Program-made: the position numbers and the translations under genes
Part shown: positions 9,204 through 18,190 of the stretch, piece by piece
How positions within the stretch are numbered: position 1 is the first letter of the stretch
How the letters are laid out: every line of letters begins with the position of its first letter
Notes under the pieces: model-generated
What the model was told of the DNA's origin: nothing
What the model saw: the letters and a program-made list of their open reading frames with translations, nothing else
Database searches by the model: none
Assembly (NCBI GenBank): GCA_964507045.1
Contig: CAZDOO010000012.1
Location: 1 to 64,000, forward strand
DNA from: UBA8199 sp964507045
GTDB taxonomy: Bacteria > Verrucomicrobiota > Verrucomicrobiia > Limisphaerales > UBA8199
Direction: 5' to 3'
Length of the DNA stretch: 64,000 bases

Positions 9204-9701
9204 ATGCCAAACGTTGTTTTCAAAGTCGGCAATGATGTCTCGACTGACGTGATCTATCCCGGCCGCTACATGGCCACCGTGCTGCCCACCGAAACGCCCC
9301 AGTTCGCGTTCGCGGACGAGACCACGTTCAACGCCAAGCTCAAGGCGAAGCAGATTCCGCCCGGCAGCATCGTGGTCGGCGGCAAGAACTTCGGCTGCGG
9401 CTCCTCGCGCGAGCAGGCGGTGTCGTGCCTCAAGGGGCCGGAGTTGATCATCGTGGCCAGGGATTTCGCGCGCATCTTCTTGCAGAACGGCATCAACCTC
9501 GGCCTGCGTATGATTGTCTGTCCTGAAATTGAGGCGGCCGAAGGTGACGAGCTGGAACTGACGGCAGAGGCGGTGGTGAACAAGACCACCGGCAAGCGGT
9601 TCCAAGCCGAGGCGATGCCCAAGTCCCGGCAGGTGATCATTGATGCCGGCGGGCTGATTCCCTACACACGCCAGCGGTTGCTCGAAAGAGCTGCCGCCTG
9701 A
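9204..9701 (+). CDS. leuD: Aconitase-family dehydratase small subunit (LeuD type)
   Basis: Small (swivelling-domain) subunit, 165 residues, pairing with the product of 7857-9137. The N-terminal VSTDVIYPGRYMAT matches the DTDxIxPxRY region, whose last residues help set substrate choice in this family; YMAT is not one of the standard specificity strings I recognise. GGKNFGCGSSREQA is the conserved active-site loop. The 66-base gap from the large-subunit gene carries degenerate 7-mers of the type CCACGCA. Together with the dehydrogenase at 4497 it would give isomerisation followed by oxidative decarboxylation. Confidence 0.85.
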   Translation: MPNVVFKVGNDVSTDVIYPGRYMATVLPTETPQFAFADETTFNAKLKAKQIPPGSIVVGGKNFGCGSSREQAVSCLKGPELIIVARDFARIFLQNGINLGLRMIVCPEIEAAEGDELELTAEAVVNKTTGKRFQAEAMPKSRQVIIDAGGLIPYTRQRLLERAAA

Positions 9702-9703
9702 TT

Positions 9704-9877
9704 TTACTCCCAGCCCCACGATTGCCGGCGCTGGCGCTGGCGCTCGCGGTATTGCCGCCGTTGCTCGCGATGTCGCCAATAGGTCTTCCACAGCAGATAA
9801 CCAGCTGTGATACACGCTAAAGCCATCCCTCCCCCCACGACTTCGTCTTCAACCAAATAGCCGAGCAAACCTGGCAT
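9704..9877 (-). CDS. Candidate 57-residue single-span membrane protein
   Basis: An ATG-started frame encodes an N-terminal acidic patch (LVEDEVVGGG), one hydrophobic helix at about residues 18-30 (MALACITAGYLLW) and a strongly basic C-terminal tail of RQ repeats (RERQRQRRQ). The charge pattern fits a cytoplasmic C-terminus. It is convergent with the LeuD-type gene, with two bases between stops. No clear ribosome-binding site is seen and the family is unknown, so it could be chance. The rest of the gap, 9878-10098, shows no other gene. Confidence 0.4.
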   Translation of the reverse strand: MPGLLGYLVEDEVVGGGMALACITAGYLLWKTYWRHREQRRQYRERQRQRRQSWGWE

Positions 9878-10098
9878 AGGGCCGTTGCAGCACCATACAC
9901 CCTCCTGACTGCGGGGGCGAATGCAGCATTAGCAGCTTGCACTCAGAGTTCTTCGGCGCACGATCCCTGTGATCACAGCAACAGCTTAGTCATCTTACCG
10001 AAAGTTGGGTTTCCTCTCGACGCCTTCGGCCACGGGCCGGCAAAGGTGATTCGTGCATGCGAACTGCAAGCGGTCGGCCGGATCGGAAGAGCTAGAGG

Positions 10099-11139
10099 CT
10101 AAGGGCTAGAGACCTTGCCAAATGCCGCCACTAGGGCGTCGTGTTGCTTCCGGGTGATGGAGAGCATGGACCCGTGGCGAACTTTAGGCGGCAACCGGTA
10201 CTTGTCCCAGCTTGGCTGTTGGTTTCCAGCCACTTGAAACCACGGCCCCTGCAGGGCGACCGCCACCGACAGTCCATAGGCCACCCCCGGATACTGCTCA
10301 TAATACAGATACCAGGCTTTGCCATTGGGTGACGGAATCAGGGTGGGGGCTTCTCGGAAATTCGGGCTAATCGCAGGGCCCGGCTCCGAATATGGGCCCA
10401 ACAGGTTGGTCGAACGGCAAATCCGAATCGTCTTGCCCGTGGTCCAATCCAGCGTTGGATAGCGTTCGTCTTTGAGAATCGCGTAGTAGTAGTCGCCCTC
10501 CCGGCACAGGCTGACGTCAATCGTTGCCATATCCCACGCGAAGAGCTTGCGCGGCGGTTCCGAGAAGGTCTTCAAGTTTTTCGAAGTCACATACAAAGTC
10601 CGCTGGCCGGCCCAGTAAGGTTCCGGCAAATCTGTCTTGCCCAAATCGTGCGTTGTGTGCCAGGTAAGCACATATTGGAGGCTGGCCCCGTCGAAAAAGA
10701 GCTTGGGCGCACCAATGCGAGCCATCGCTTTGGGATAATCCGGCACATGCTCCAGGTCCGGCACGTAAGCGCTGTATTTCTTCCAGGAGATGAAGTCATC
10801 GGACACCCAGAAGTTTATGTCGGGCTGGTCATCACCTCGGTTGCCGACCAGGTAATAGCGTCCGTCGTGGCCTTTGGCGATGCTGGCATGGCCGCGATAT
10901 TCCTCACACACCCTTTTGCCCTGATTGAGCATCTCCCAGTGCAACCCGTCGAGGCTTGCGCTGTAATACAACCGCCAGTAGTCCCCGTGCATCATGTGGG
11001 CGAAAAGATAGGCTTCGCATTTCGGGGTTTCCCCGTGCTGGACCTGCCCCGGAGGCGCAGGCATCTGCCCCCTCCCATCCATCACCCACAGCGTGCCGGC
11101 CAACAGCGCAATCAGAAGTAAAATCCGCGTCATCATCAT
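10099..11139 (-). CDS. Secreted GH43-like five-bladed beta-propeller protein
   Basis: About 346 residues with a signal peptide (TRILLLIALLAGTLWV). Repeated blade-like elements WRLYYSASLDGLHWE, INFWVSDDFISWKK and TIRICRSTNLLGPYS resemble furanosidase (GH43/GH62/GH117) or GH43-like propellers, where SxDgxxW units recur. I cannot place the three catalytic acids with certainty, so it may be a glycosidase or a non-catalytic sugar-binding propeller. The start is one of three successive ATGs at 11139, 11136 and 11133; the open frame extends to 11169 but that part is not signal-peptide-like. It stands alone on the minus strand. Confidence 0.65.
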   Translation of the reverse strand: MMMTRILLLIALLAGTLWVMDGRGQMPAPPGQVQHGETPKCEAYLFAHMMHGDYWRLYYSASLDGLHWEMLNQGKRVCEEYRGHASIAKGHDGRYYLVGNRGDDQPDINFWVSDDFISWKKYSAYVPDLEHVPDYPKAMARIGAPKLFFDGASLQYVLTWHTTHDLGKTDLPEPYWAGQRTLYVTSKNLKTFSEPPRKLFAWDMATIDVSLCREGDYYYAILKDERYPTLDWTTGKTIRICRSTNLLGPYSEPGPAISPNFREAPTLIPSPNGKAWYLYYEQYPGVAYGLSVAVALQGPWFQVAGNQQPSWDKYRLPPKVRHGSMLSITRKQHDALVAAFGKVSSP

Positions 11140-11471
11140 ATTAATTCTACCAGCAAACAGGGAAGCCACAGAGTTGAACCGCCAGTCTGCCAGGATTTGC
11201 CCGGCGCCGGGCCGTGGGTCTCGGCGCCGAACAAGGACCCAACTGACGCCGCCGCCAGGCTGGCCACCCTCAATTTGGCCGTGCCCGCCAGAAAGGACCG
11301 CCCGGTGATTTGATTCGTCGCCGTCATAGCCTCGCGAGGTTCAGTTGCAGGCGCACAGTTTGTTCATTCAGAATCGCCGACTCATTCCAAAACCCACCAG
11401 GCCCGCCGGCAAGAGCCAAGTTGCCCGCGCGCAACATGCCTGCCCGCTCCAGCCATTCACCCCCCCACAAG
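11140..11471. other. Gap without a convincing gene
   Basis: Minus-strand frames here give two short peptide-like stretches (ITGRSFLAGTAKLRVAS near 11300 and WNESAILNEQTVRL near 11360) that read like coding remnants, but no intact gene or known family is visible. It separates two minus-strand genes and probably holds the promoter of the GH43-like gene. Confidence 0.4.
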
Positions 11472-13184
11472 TCAATGATCTTGCCGGGAAGCGAGCTTGA
11501 CCGCCACATAGCCGTCCGACAGTTCCTCAACCTTTGCGCCGTCAACCTCGGCAATGGCGGCCAGTACCCTGCGCCAGGCCGAAGCCGCAATGAGGCACAC
11601 CGGCCCTTCGCGCGATTTCAGCCAGCCGTTCATCTTGGACAACGGGACGACTTTCTCCGGCCATTGGCCCGACTTGCTGATGGAGTAAACGATGTAATTG
11701 CTTGCGAGCTCACTGCCGTCGCTTGAGAACACAGTCAGCGTGCGGCCGAGGTAAAACGAGAGGCCGTTGGGAAAGCATTGCAGGCAAGCCAATTCGGTCG
11801 TGGCCGGCAGCGCTGCGCACTTGTCCGCCAACAGCCGGGCGGATTTCGCCTCAAAGATGTGCGAGAACACATGGAAGGAAGTGTGGCCGAACACAGGCGG
11901 GAACAGGGCCAGGCAAAGAAAGCACAGCCGGATGCTGCGCCGACGGAACGCAAGAACTCCAAAGCCGGCGAAGACTCCGAGCCCGATCATCACTGGGATG
12001 GCCGCGTAGTAGAGGCCGCCCGCCTCATCCGGAGTGATCCGCAACGGTCTGGCCAGCGCCTGCATTCCTGAGACGCCCGCGGATGCGGCCACCACGGCCA
12101 CGATCAGGCAAAGCCCGGCGAGCGCCGCCGTGGCCCGGCGCATCAGGCCACCCGCCCACCTGTCCGGCGCGGCCAGGGCCGACTCCAGCACCCGGGCCGC
12201 CAGAATGCCACAAGCTACCGTTACGCTCAGAATGTACCCCGGCAGCTTCGATTGTGAGATCGAGAAGAAGACCACCACCACCACTGCCCAGACCAGGCAA
12301 AGCCGGTCGGCGCGGTTCTTCGGCCCCCGTTCTTGCCAAGCCTTCCAGATGGCCTCGGGCAGCAAGAGGCTCCAGGGCAGAAAGGTTGCCGCCACAATCG
12401 GCACGTAGAAATAGAATGGCTCCGCACGACTAAACCGCCGGGCGCTGGTGAACCGCTTGAAAGATTCCTCGACCAGCCCGTATTGGAGAAAATCCGGATG
12501 CCGGACGCACAGGGCGCCGAACCAGGGAAGCGTGACGGCCAGGAACACCAGGATGTTCAACGGTGAAAGCATCCGTTTCCAGGCGCCGCCCCGTCCTTCC
12601 AACCGGTGGAATACCAAGAGCACCAGCGCCGGGATAAGAAATCCGACCGGTCCCTTAACGAGCGTTGCCATCCCGCCGAGCGCCGCGCCGGCGAGGTGCC
12701 AATTCCGCCGCGCGGCCCCTTCCTGCAACTCTGCCAGGTAACCGGCAAAGATCGCCCCGCAAACGAATAGTGCCAGCATCATATCAACGACTACCGTGCG
12801 CGCATTCGCCACGAAGAGCGGCATGGTGGCAACGACGATGACCGCCAGCCACGCGCAACGTGTTCCGTGGACCCTCCTGCAGAAAGCAAACACGAGGAGC
12901 GTCAACCCCACCCCGGCGGCAGCGGAAGGGAGGCGCGCCGCAGTCTCGGTATTGCCAAAAGCCGCCAGCGAAAGCGCCACCACTTTGAAGAAGAATGCGG
13001 GTTTGTCGAGCCGGACGGCGCCGTCATAAGTGGGCACCAGCCAGGCGCCGGATTCCTTCATCTCGCGCGCGACTTCGGCATTTCGCCCTTCGTCCGGCGA
13101 AAGCAAGGGCAAGTACCCCAGGCGGCAACACAAGGTTGAGATTACAGTGGCGACCGCCAGCCAACATAGTGCTCGTTGTGACAC
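11472..13184 (-). CDS. ArnT/PMT-type integral membrane glycosyltransferase (GT39/GT83-like)
   Basis: 570 residues with about ten hydrophobic helices and a terminal soluble domain. The first periplasmic loop carries LLSPDEGRNAEVAREM, the acidic motif typical of C-type lipid-linked-sugar glycosyltransferases, followed by VPTYDGAVRLDKPAFFF, the ArnT-like substrate-binding stretch. Such enzymes transfer a sugar from a polyprenyl phosphate to lipid A or protein on the outer face of the inner membrane. No arn operon is nearby, so the acceptor is unknown. The upstream gap to the tRNA gene is 158 bases. Confidence 0.85.
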   Translation of the reverse strand: MSQRALCWLAVATVISTLCCRLGYLPLLSPDEGRNAEVAREMKESGAWLVPTYDGAVRLDKPAFFFKVVALSLAAFGNTETAARLPSAAAGVGLTLLVFAFCRRVHGTRCAWLAVIVVATMPLFVANARTVVVDMMLALFVCGAIFAGYLAELQEGAARRNWHLAGAALGGMATLVKGPVGFLIPALVLLVFHRLEGRGGAWKRMLSPLNILVFLAVTLPWFGALCVRHPDFLQYGLVEESFKRFTSARRFSRAEPFYFYVPIVAATFLPWSLLLPEAIWKAWQERGPKNRADRLCLVWAVVVVVFFSISQSKLPGYILSVTVACGILAARVLESALAAPDRWAGGLMRRATAALAGLCLIVAVVAASAGVSGMQALARPLRITPDEAGGLYYAAIPVMIGLGVFAGFGVLAFRRRSIRLCFLCLALFPPVFGHTSFHVFSHIFEAKSARLLADKCAALPATTELACLQCFPNGLSFYLGRTLTVFSSDGSELASNYIVYSISKSGQWPEKVVPLSKMNGWLKSREGPVCLIAASAWRRVLAAIAEVDGAKVEELSDGYVAVKLASRQDH

Positions 13185-13342
13185 CGGGATTCAGCCTACA
13201 AGCCCCCCACTCCGCAGTCCACCACAATGCCCAGCTCCCCTGCCGCCGAGGACCAACCACGTCTCCCTGCCGGCCACGGAGGCTGCCCCGCCACGTTCAG
13301 GAAAAGCATCAAGGTGAGCCGTTCAACTCGTGCGCCTTGGAA

Positions 13343-13418
13343 TGGTGGGCCCAGAGGGATTTGAACCCCCGACCAAGCGATTATGAGTCGCCTGCTCTAA
13401 CCACTGAGCTATGGGCCC
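13343..13418 (-). tRNA. tRNA-Ile2 (CAT anticodon, lysidine type)
   Basis: A complete cloverleaf of 76 bases including an encoded CCA end. The anticodon loop is CTCATAA in a GCGA/TCGC stem, so the anticodon is CAT. The D-arm and anticodon region match the E. coli ileX tRNA for AUA codons closely, and the body differs from initiator and elongator tRNA-Met. TilS would convert the wobble C to lysidine so that it reads AUA. The gene sits alone. No duplicated 3' end suggesting an integration site was seen nearby. Confidence 0.93.
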
Positions 13419-13651
13419 GAACGATCCCAGCCTAACCCTTTGCGCCAGGTTTTCAGCACGAATCGTTGCACCCCTTTGTCGCCCGAGTCGGCATCTGAGG
13501 CAAGCCATTTTCGGGGCAAGGTATTGGTTGACCGGTCAAAGGGAGGTAAGCGGTCTAGCGGTGGTGCGACGTCGGCTCCCACCGCCTCCGGGATGGACCA
13601 GCGCCGAAAATGTGTTCGACAAAGCCCGCCGCGTCCTTGAAGTTAGGGGTA

Positions 13652-13942
13652 ATGAGAGCCAAGCTAATAAGTGCAATCTGCGTGCTGGCAGTAACCCTGT
13701 GCAGCGTAGGTTCCGCGTCGGCCGAGAATGGCGGACCGCTGGAGGTGGCGGCCGATGTCATCGTAGTCCGCCCGGCCTGTCTGGTCGCGACGGTGGTCGG
13801 CTCGGCGCTGTTCGTGGTCGCGCTGCCCTGGGCAGCGGCTTCCAAGAGCATCAAGAGCACCGCCGGCACACTGGTGGTCAAGCCGGCCGCCGCTACGTTC
13901 ACCCGCCCGGTGGGCGACATGGAAGCGTTGATGGACGAGTAA
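13652..13942 (+). CDS. Small membrane protein of unknown function
   Basis: 96 residues: a signal peptide or first helix (ISAICVLAVTLCSVGSASA), a second helix (CLVATVVGSALFVVALPWAAA), and a conserved-looking tail with VKPAAATFTRPVGD. I recognise the overall pattern from small proteins in other bacteria that are loosely annotated as transporter-associated, but no function is established. ATG 13652 follows a GGGG ribosome-binding stretch and begins the signal peptide. It precedes the GNAT gene on the same strand with a 71-base gap. The stretch 13419-13651 before it holds nothing recognisable. Confidence 0.6.
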   Translation: MRAKLISAICVLAVTLCSVGSASAENGGPLEVAADVIVVRPACLVATVVGSALFVVALPWAAASKSIKSTAGTLVVKPAAATFTRPVGDMEALMDE

Positions 13943-14013
13943 CCCGAGGGGTTGGGATAAAGCCCGCAAGTTGCGCCCGCCGCCCGCCGTGGCCCGGCGC
14001 CAGAGAGCCCTGC

Positions 14014-14736
14014 ATGATTACGGAAGAGAACTTTATTGATTTCAAGTGCCCCTATTGCGGCGAGCCGGTGTCTTTCCCCGCGGAGAGCGCCGGGTTCGCT
14101 CAGGCATGCCCGAGCTGCACCCAGAGCCTGATCGTGCCCGAAGACGGCAGCGAGGTGGGGCGGCAGATTCCCCTGCCGATCACCACCGCCCGGCTGGTGA
14201 TCCGGCGGCTGGCCGGGGGGGATTGGAAAGATTTGCTCGAATTGATGTCGGACGAGGAGTTCTTCCGCTACATGGACGGTGTGCCGCTGGACGAGGACGG
14301 CATACTGCACTGGCTGGAGAGTGACGCTCACGTCAAGCTCACCACGCCCGACCAGACGCTCTACCTGGGGATCGAGGTCCAGGACGGCAGCAAGCTCATC
14401 GGCTACATGAGCTTGAACTTCCCCGATCCGCACCGTCTCCAGGCCACCTTCAGCATTGGCCTGAACCGGAAGTTCCAGCGGCAGGGATTCGCCCACGAAG
14501 CCGTCGGGGCGCTGCTGAATTTCTGCTTTAAGGAATTGAAGCTGCACCGCGTCGCCGCCTGGTCCGATGGCCGGAACACCGCGGGGAGCCGGCTCCTGGA
14601 GAAGGCCGGTTTGCGGCGCGAAGGCACGTTTCTAAAGCATCGCTTGCTGCACGGCGAATGGGCCGACTCTATTTGGTACGCCCTGTTGGGCGAAGAATAC
14701 TGCAAGGATGGGAGCGCTTCGCCGCAGGCGGGTTAG
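14014..14736 (+). CDS. Zinc-ribbon plus GNAT N-acetyltransferase (RimJ/RimL type)
   Basis: 240 residues. An N-terminal zinc ribbon (CPYCGEPV then CPSCTQSL, residues about 10-35) precedes a GNAT domain of the RimJ/RimL/SpeG class: TARLVIRRLAGGDW, LIGYMSLNF, and the acetyl-CoA pyrophosphate loop RKFQRQGFAHEA, then NTAGSRLLEKAGLRREG. Such enzymes acetylate amino groups of proteins or small molecules. The start was set at 14014, where the zinc ribbon begins; the frame is open far upstream across the tRNA flank but carries no domain there. The ribbon-GNAT fusion is less common than the stand-alone domain. Confidence 0.82.
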   Translation: MITEENFIDFKCPYCGEPVSFPAESAGFAQACPSCTQSLIVPEDGSEVGRQIPLPITTARLVIRRLAGGDWKDLLELMSDEEFFRYMDGVPLDEDGILHWLESDAHVKLTTPDQTLYLGIEVQDGSKLIGYMSLNFPDPHRLQATFSIGLNRKFQRQGFAHEAVGALLNFCFKELKLHRVAAWSDGRNTAGSRLLEKAGLRREGTFLKHRLLHGEWADSIWYALLGEEYCKDGSASPQAG

Positions 14737-14773
14737 CCGATAGCCGCGCCCCAGCCACAGATCCGCCACCCGC

Positions 14774-15331
14774 ATGGAGGTTAAGCCCTGGAAGAAGATC
14801 GGTTCGCGCCCCGTGGGCGACTTTCGCATTTTCACCATTCGTTCTGACCACGTGATCTCCCCCCGTACCGAGCAGGCGCATGACGTCTATGTGATTGATT
14901 GCGTCAACTGGGTGAACGTCATTGCCGTCACGCCCGACCAGCGCCTGGTGATGATCGAGCAGTTTCGGCACGGTTCGGAGACCGTCGAGCTGGAGATTCC
15001 CGGCGGCATGATGGACCCCCACGACACCACCCCCGAGGCGGCAGGCGTGCGCGAACTGTGCGAGGAGACCGGCTACGAAGGCAAGAATCCGCGCATTATC
15101 GGCCAGGTCTTCCCGAACCCGGCCATCATGAGCAACGTCTGCTTTACGGTGATGGTGGATAACTGCCAGTGCCTGCACCCGACCCATTTCGATCATGGGG
15201 AGGACCTGGCGACCCGGCTAGTCCCCATTGCCGAACTGCCGCAACTGGTGGCGACTGGCAAGATTAAGCACTCGCTGGTCGTGGTCGCGCTCTACTACTT
15301 CGAGTTGTGGCAGCGGGGGCAGGGAAGATAG
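14774..15331 (+). CDS. Nudix hydrolase, ADP-ribose pyrophosphatase type
   Basis: 185 residues. The Nudix helix AAGVRELCEETGY with its GGMM lead-in is intact, with REL and EE metal ligands. Flanking elements VMIEQFRHG and VELEIPGG are typical of the ADP-sugar pyrophosphatase subgroup (NudF-like), which hydrolyse ADP-ribose or nucleotide sugars to AMP and a sugar phosphate. It follows the GNAT gene by 37 bases on the same strand and may be cotranscribed with it. Substrate choice within the subgroup is not readable here. Confidence 0.85.
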   Translation: MEVKPWKKIGSRPVGDFRIFTIRSDHVISPRTEQAHDVYVIDCVNWVNVIAVTPDQRLVMIEQFRHGSETVELEIPGGMMDPHDTTPEAAGVRELCEETGYEGKNPRIIGQVFPNPAIMSNVCFTVMVDNCQCLHPTHFDHGEDLATRLVPIAELPQLVATGKIKHSLVVVALYYFELWQRGQGR

Positions 15332-15414
15332 GGGAAATTAAACAGGTTACCCTGTCTAAAGCGGTTACCCCAACCGAGTCCTGGCAACCCTGGAACTCAA
15401 CCAACTCCGGCAAC

Positions 15415-15696
15415 TTACGCGGTCGCCTTCCGCACTATCTCCTTCTTCTCTTCGCACTCGGCGCGCAGCGTCTTGCGGTCGCTGACCAGTTGTTTCTCCA
15501 GTTGCTCCACCGCTTCCGCGTCACCTTTATCAATCGCCTTGACGATCTCGCCCTTGAGGAACAGTTCCCGTTCCGCGGTCTTGGCGGCGCACTTGGACTC
15601 CAATTCCGCGATCTCCTTCTTCTGCTCGGTGGTCAGCTTGACCGTCGGCGAGGTCTTGCCCAGCCGTTCCATCGCGAGTTCATAGGCGGTCTTCAT
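15415..15696 (-). CDS. Small coiled-coil protein of unknown function
   Basis: 93 residues, almost entirely charged and helical (LTTEQKKEIAELESK, ERELFLKGEIVKAIDKGD), consistent with a soluble coiled coil with no signal peptide. I have a sense that similar short proteins starting MKTAYELAMERL occur in Verrucomicrobiota, but no function is known. ATG 15696 was chosen over ATG 15717 because it starts the helical region directly. It stands alone; the 239 bases on its upstream side (15697-15935) show no gene. Confidence 0.65.
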   Translation of the reverse strand: MKTAYELAMERLGKTSPTVKLTTEQKKEIAELESKCAAKTAERELFLKGEIVKAIDKGDAEAVEQLEKQLVSDRKTLRAECEEKKEIVRKATA

Positions 15697-15935
15697 AATG
15701 ATAAGGATTTTGACCATGCAGCCTAGTCCACGATCACGTGCCGGCGCAAGCGCGCGGACGTGGAGACTGCTCCGTTCCTTGCCCACTGGCCTTCGAACCC
15801 AAGGCCCTTTCCTTGGTCCAACACGGATTGCCGGGCAACACCTGCGACATTTCGTCACCGGGTCCAGCCTGTCCCCCGGTCCCGTCCAGCCTCACCCCTG
15901 GGCCCAGCGAAGATGGGAGCGGTCGTGAAGAATGC

Positions 15936-17207
15936 TCAAGCGGCCTTACGAGCCGGGTAGCCCAGCCGGAACTTCCCGGAACTTTCCGGCACCAGCAAAT
16001 CCGTTTGCTGAATCACCGGCCCGCGGTCAATGCCCAGCAACCCTGCCAGGCGATGCCGCAATTCCTCGATGGCCGCGGTGGTGGGCGTTGTAAGGTCGGG
16101 CACAAAGCGCAACAGCCATTTGCCGCCGTCCCGTTCGCACAGTTGGTAATGGGCAATGCCGGGCAGGTCCGCCAGGCACTGGTCAATCTGCCAGATCGTC
16201 ACGCGCCGCCCGTCCGCCGTGCAAAAGGCATCCGCCGCGCGGCCATGCAGCACGTAGCGGGTGTGGTAGGGCCGCTCATGCCGCTCGACCAGGTCGCCAA
16301 TGCGATAGCGGATGAGCGGCATGAAATCGTTTGTCAGCGTGGTTACCGCCAGCTGGCTGATGCCTTGGGGGTCGGTGTTCAGCATCTCCAGCAGGGCGGT
16401 TTCCAGGCTGGGCCGCATTTCTCCAGGGCCGACCTCCATCAGCAGGTGGCCGGTCTCGGTCGAGCCGTAGAGGTTAAACACCGGCACCCCGAACACCCGC
16501 TGCAGAATCCGCCGGTGCGCGACACTGACGAACTCGTAGCTGCACAGGATGAACCGCAGCGAGGGCAGGCGGATGCCCCGCCGCTCGCAATAAAGCGCAA
16601 ATACCACGCCATAGACCGGGTCCACGTCCAAGAACTGCGGCTGCCAGTCTGCGGCTTCCGCCGCCATGCGCGCCAGCTCGGCTTCGCTCCAGAGAAACGG
16701 GTAGCGCGAGAGGCTGATAAAGAGGGCGTTGCCGACTATGCGGTCCGCGCGCGAGGGCACACCCGAGTAGCAGACGTCCCCGCTGCAAACCGGCGAGCTG
16801 ATCGTAACGCGCCGCGCCTGGGGGAACTCATCCAGCACCGCCGCCACCAGCGGGTTGAGCCGCAGCGCCCGCTCCTCCTGCTCCGCCCACCAACCGCGCC
16901 CCAGCAGCAGCGGCGTGCGCTCCTCCGAGGTGCCCGAAGTATGCTCCAATTCCACCAGGTCCTGGTCGAGCAGTGTATCGAGCTCGACGCCCGCCCGCAG
17001 GAAGTTGCGCGGGAAATCGCGGCGGATGTCCTGCTTGGTAATCAGCGGCAGGCGGCGCAATTCCCCCAGCGACACCGCTCCGCCGGTTAGACCCGGCAGG
17101 TCACCTGCGCCCTGGTAAAGCGGCACTTCCCGCAGCCAGCGCGGCAATACCGCGCCCAGCCGATGCGGCAGGGCGGCTTCCTGGATCAGTTCTGCGGTCG
17201 CCAACAT
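15936..17207 (-). CDS. Adenylate-forming enzyme, phenylacetate-CoA-ligase/CapK-like
   Basis: ANL-superfamily protein of about 423 residues. The ATP-binding loop HTSGTSEERTPL, the A5-like motif YGSTETGH and RYRIGDLVERH are visible, and the C-terminal lid domain (RHRLAGLLGIDRGPV, SGKFRLGY) is present. The overall form resembles PaaK and CapK-like enzymes, which activate an aromatic or other carboxylate as an acyl-AMP. No phenylacetate genes are near, so the substrate is open; a cell-surface or secondary-metabolite role is equally possible. The start is set at ATG 17207; an earlier in-frame codon at 17240 exists. Confidence 0.7.
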   Translation of the reverse strand: MLATAELIQEAALPHRLGAVLPRWLREVPLYQGAGDLPGLTGGAVSLGELRRLPLITKQDIRRDFPRNFLRAGVELDTLLDQDLVELEHTSGTSEERTPLLLGRGWWAEQEERALRLNPLVAAVLDEFPQARRVTISSPVCSGDVCYSGVPSRADRIVGNALFISLSRYPFLWSEAELARMAAEAADWQPQFLDVDPVYGVVFALYCERRGIRLPSLRFILCSYEFVSVAHRRILQRVFGVPVFNLYGSTETGHLLMEVGPGEMRPSLETALLEMLNTDPQGISQLAVTTLTNDFMPLIRYRIGDLVERHERPYHTRYVLHGRAADAFCTADGRRVTIWQIDQCLADLPGIAHYQLCERDGGKWLLRFVPDLTTPTTAAIEELRHRLAGLLGIDRGPVIQQTDLLVPESSGKFRLGYPARKAA

Positions 17208-17303
17208 GCACCCATTATCTCGCTCATCGCCCAGGGTCACGCAAGTCCGGCGCAGTTCCCTCGCCCCGGACCTCCCCTAGTTAACCCCTACAATTCAGTT
17301 AAC

Positions 17304-18149
17304 CTATTTGGCTTCCCCTTTGCCCACCACTTCCTTCGCGGTGCGGATGTCCGCCACGCGTTGGGTGCCGGCTTCGCGTTCAATTACGAAGTCGCCCGCA
17401 AAATTTAGCTCCCGCAGCGTCGCAAAGAACACCGGCCAATCTACCTCGCCCGTGCCGACAGTAACTTCCTCGCCCCAGGTGCCCGGCACCCGGGTTCGGC
17501 GCGCGTCCTTGATGTGCACCTGCCGAATCCACGGCCCCAGCAGCCGCAGCGCCGCGATCGGGTTGCCCTTGTCATAAAGCAGCATGTTGGCGGGGTCGAA
17601 GTTCACGCCCACGTTCGGACGGTTGAGCTTCTTGAGGAGTTGGACAAGGTCCGCCGCCGTTTCCTGGCCGGTCTCAAGACCCAGGGTGATCTGCTCCGCC
17701 GCAAAGGCGTCCGCCGTCTCGGCCAGGCGCTGCCGGAGCTTGGCAAAGGCCGGGTCCTTTTCGTCATGCGGCAGGAAGCCTGCGTGGAAGGTGACCAGCT
17801 TCAGCCCGAGCCGCTTTGCCAGCGCGACAGTGGCCTGGATATTGGCCCGGTTCTGTTCCCACGTTGCGTCGGGCGCGATGCCGCCCGTCATCCGGATCGT
17901 GTCCAGCGTCGAGTAATCCTCGCCCACGCAGCCGAACATGCCCGAGACAATGGTTACCCCGCTCTGTTTGAACAGGGCCGGCGTCTCGCCCCAGACCCCG
18001 GGCGACTCACGCAGCGGGTCCAGCGCCAGTTGCACGCGGCGAATGCCGGTAGCCTCCAATTTCGCCACCAGGTCCTGCGGGCTGGTTGGCTGCAAAGACC
18101 AACTGCACACCGCCAAACGGTTAGTAAGAGAGTTGCTTTTCATGCTCAT
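17304..18149 (-). CDS. Sugar phosphate isomerase/epimerase (AP endonuclease family 2 fold)
   Basis: 281 residues of TIM-barrel sequence: LAVCSWSLQP at the first strand, VTFHAGFLP, LGLETGQET, VGVNFDPANM and HIKDARRTR, which hold the histidine and acidic metal ligands of the xylose-isomerase-like family. These enzymes usually isomerise or epimerise sugars or inositol derivatives. The preceding TTG at 18155 is an alternative start. It lies near the amino-sugar-type cluster on the other strand, which fits a carbohydrate role, but nothing shows the substrate. Confidence 0.78.
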   Translation of the reverse strand: MSMKSNSLTNRLAVCSWSLQPTSPQDLVAKLEATGIRRVQLALDPLRESPGVWGETPALFKQSGVTIVSGMFGCVGEDYSTLDTIRMTGGIAPDATWEQNRANIQATVALAKRLGLKLVTFHAGFLPHDEKDPAFAKLRQRLAETADAFAAEQITLGLETGQETAADLVQLLKKLNRPNVGVNFDPANMLLYDKGNPIAALRLLGPWIRQVHIKDARRTRVPGTWGEEVTVGTGEVDWPVFFATLRELNFAGDFVIEREAGTQRVADIRTAKEVVGKGEAK

Positions 18150-18190
18150 GTTCAATCAAGTTACCAATCAGCCTCAAACCATTGCCAGCC

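Noticed and set aside
13343..13418. Initiator or elongator tRNA-Met
   Set aside because: The CAT anticodon fits, but the D-arm and anticodon-stem sequence match tRNA-Ile2 closely.
13411..14013. N-terminal 200-codon extension of the acetyltransferase frame
   Set aside because: It crosses the tRNA flank and a different small gene in another frame; the zinc ribbon begins at 14014.
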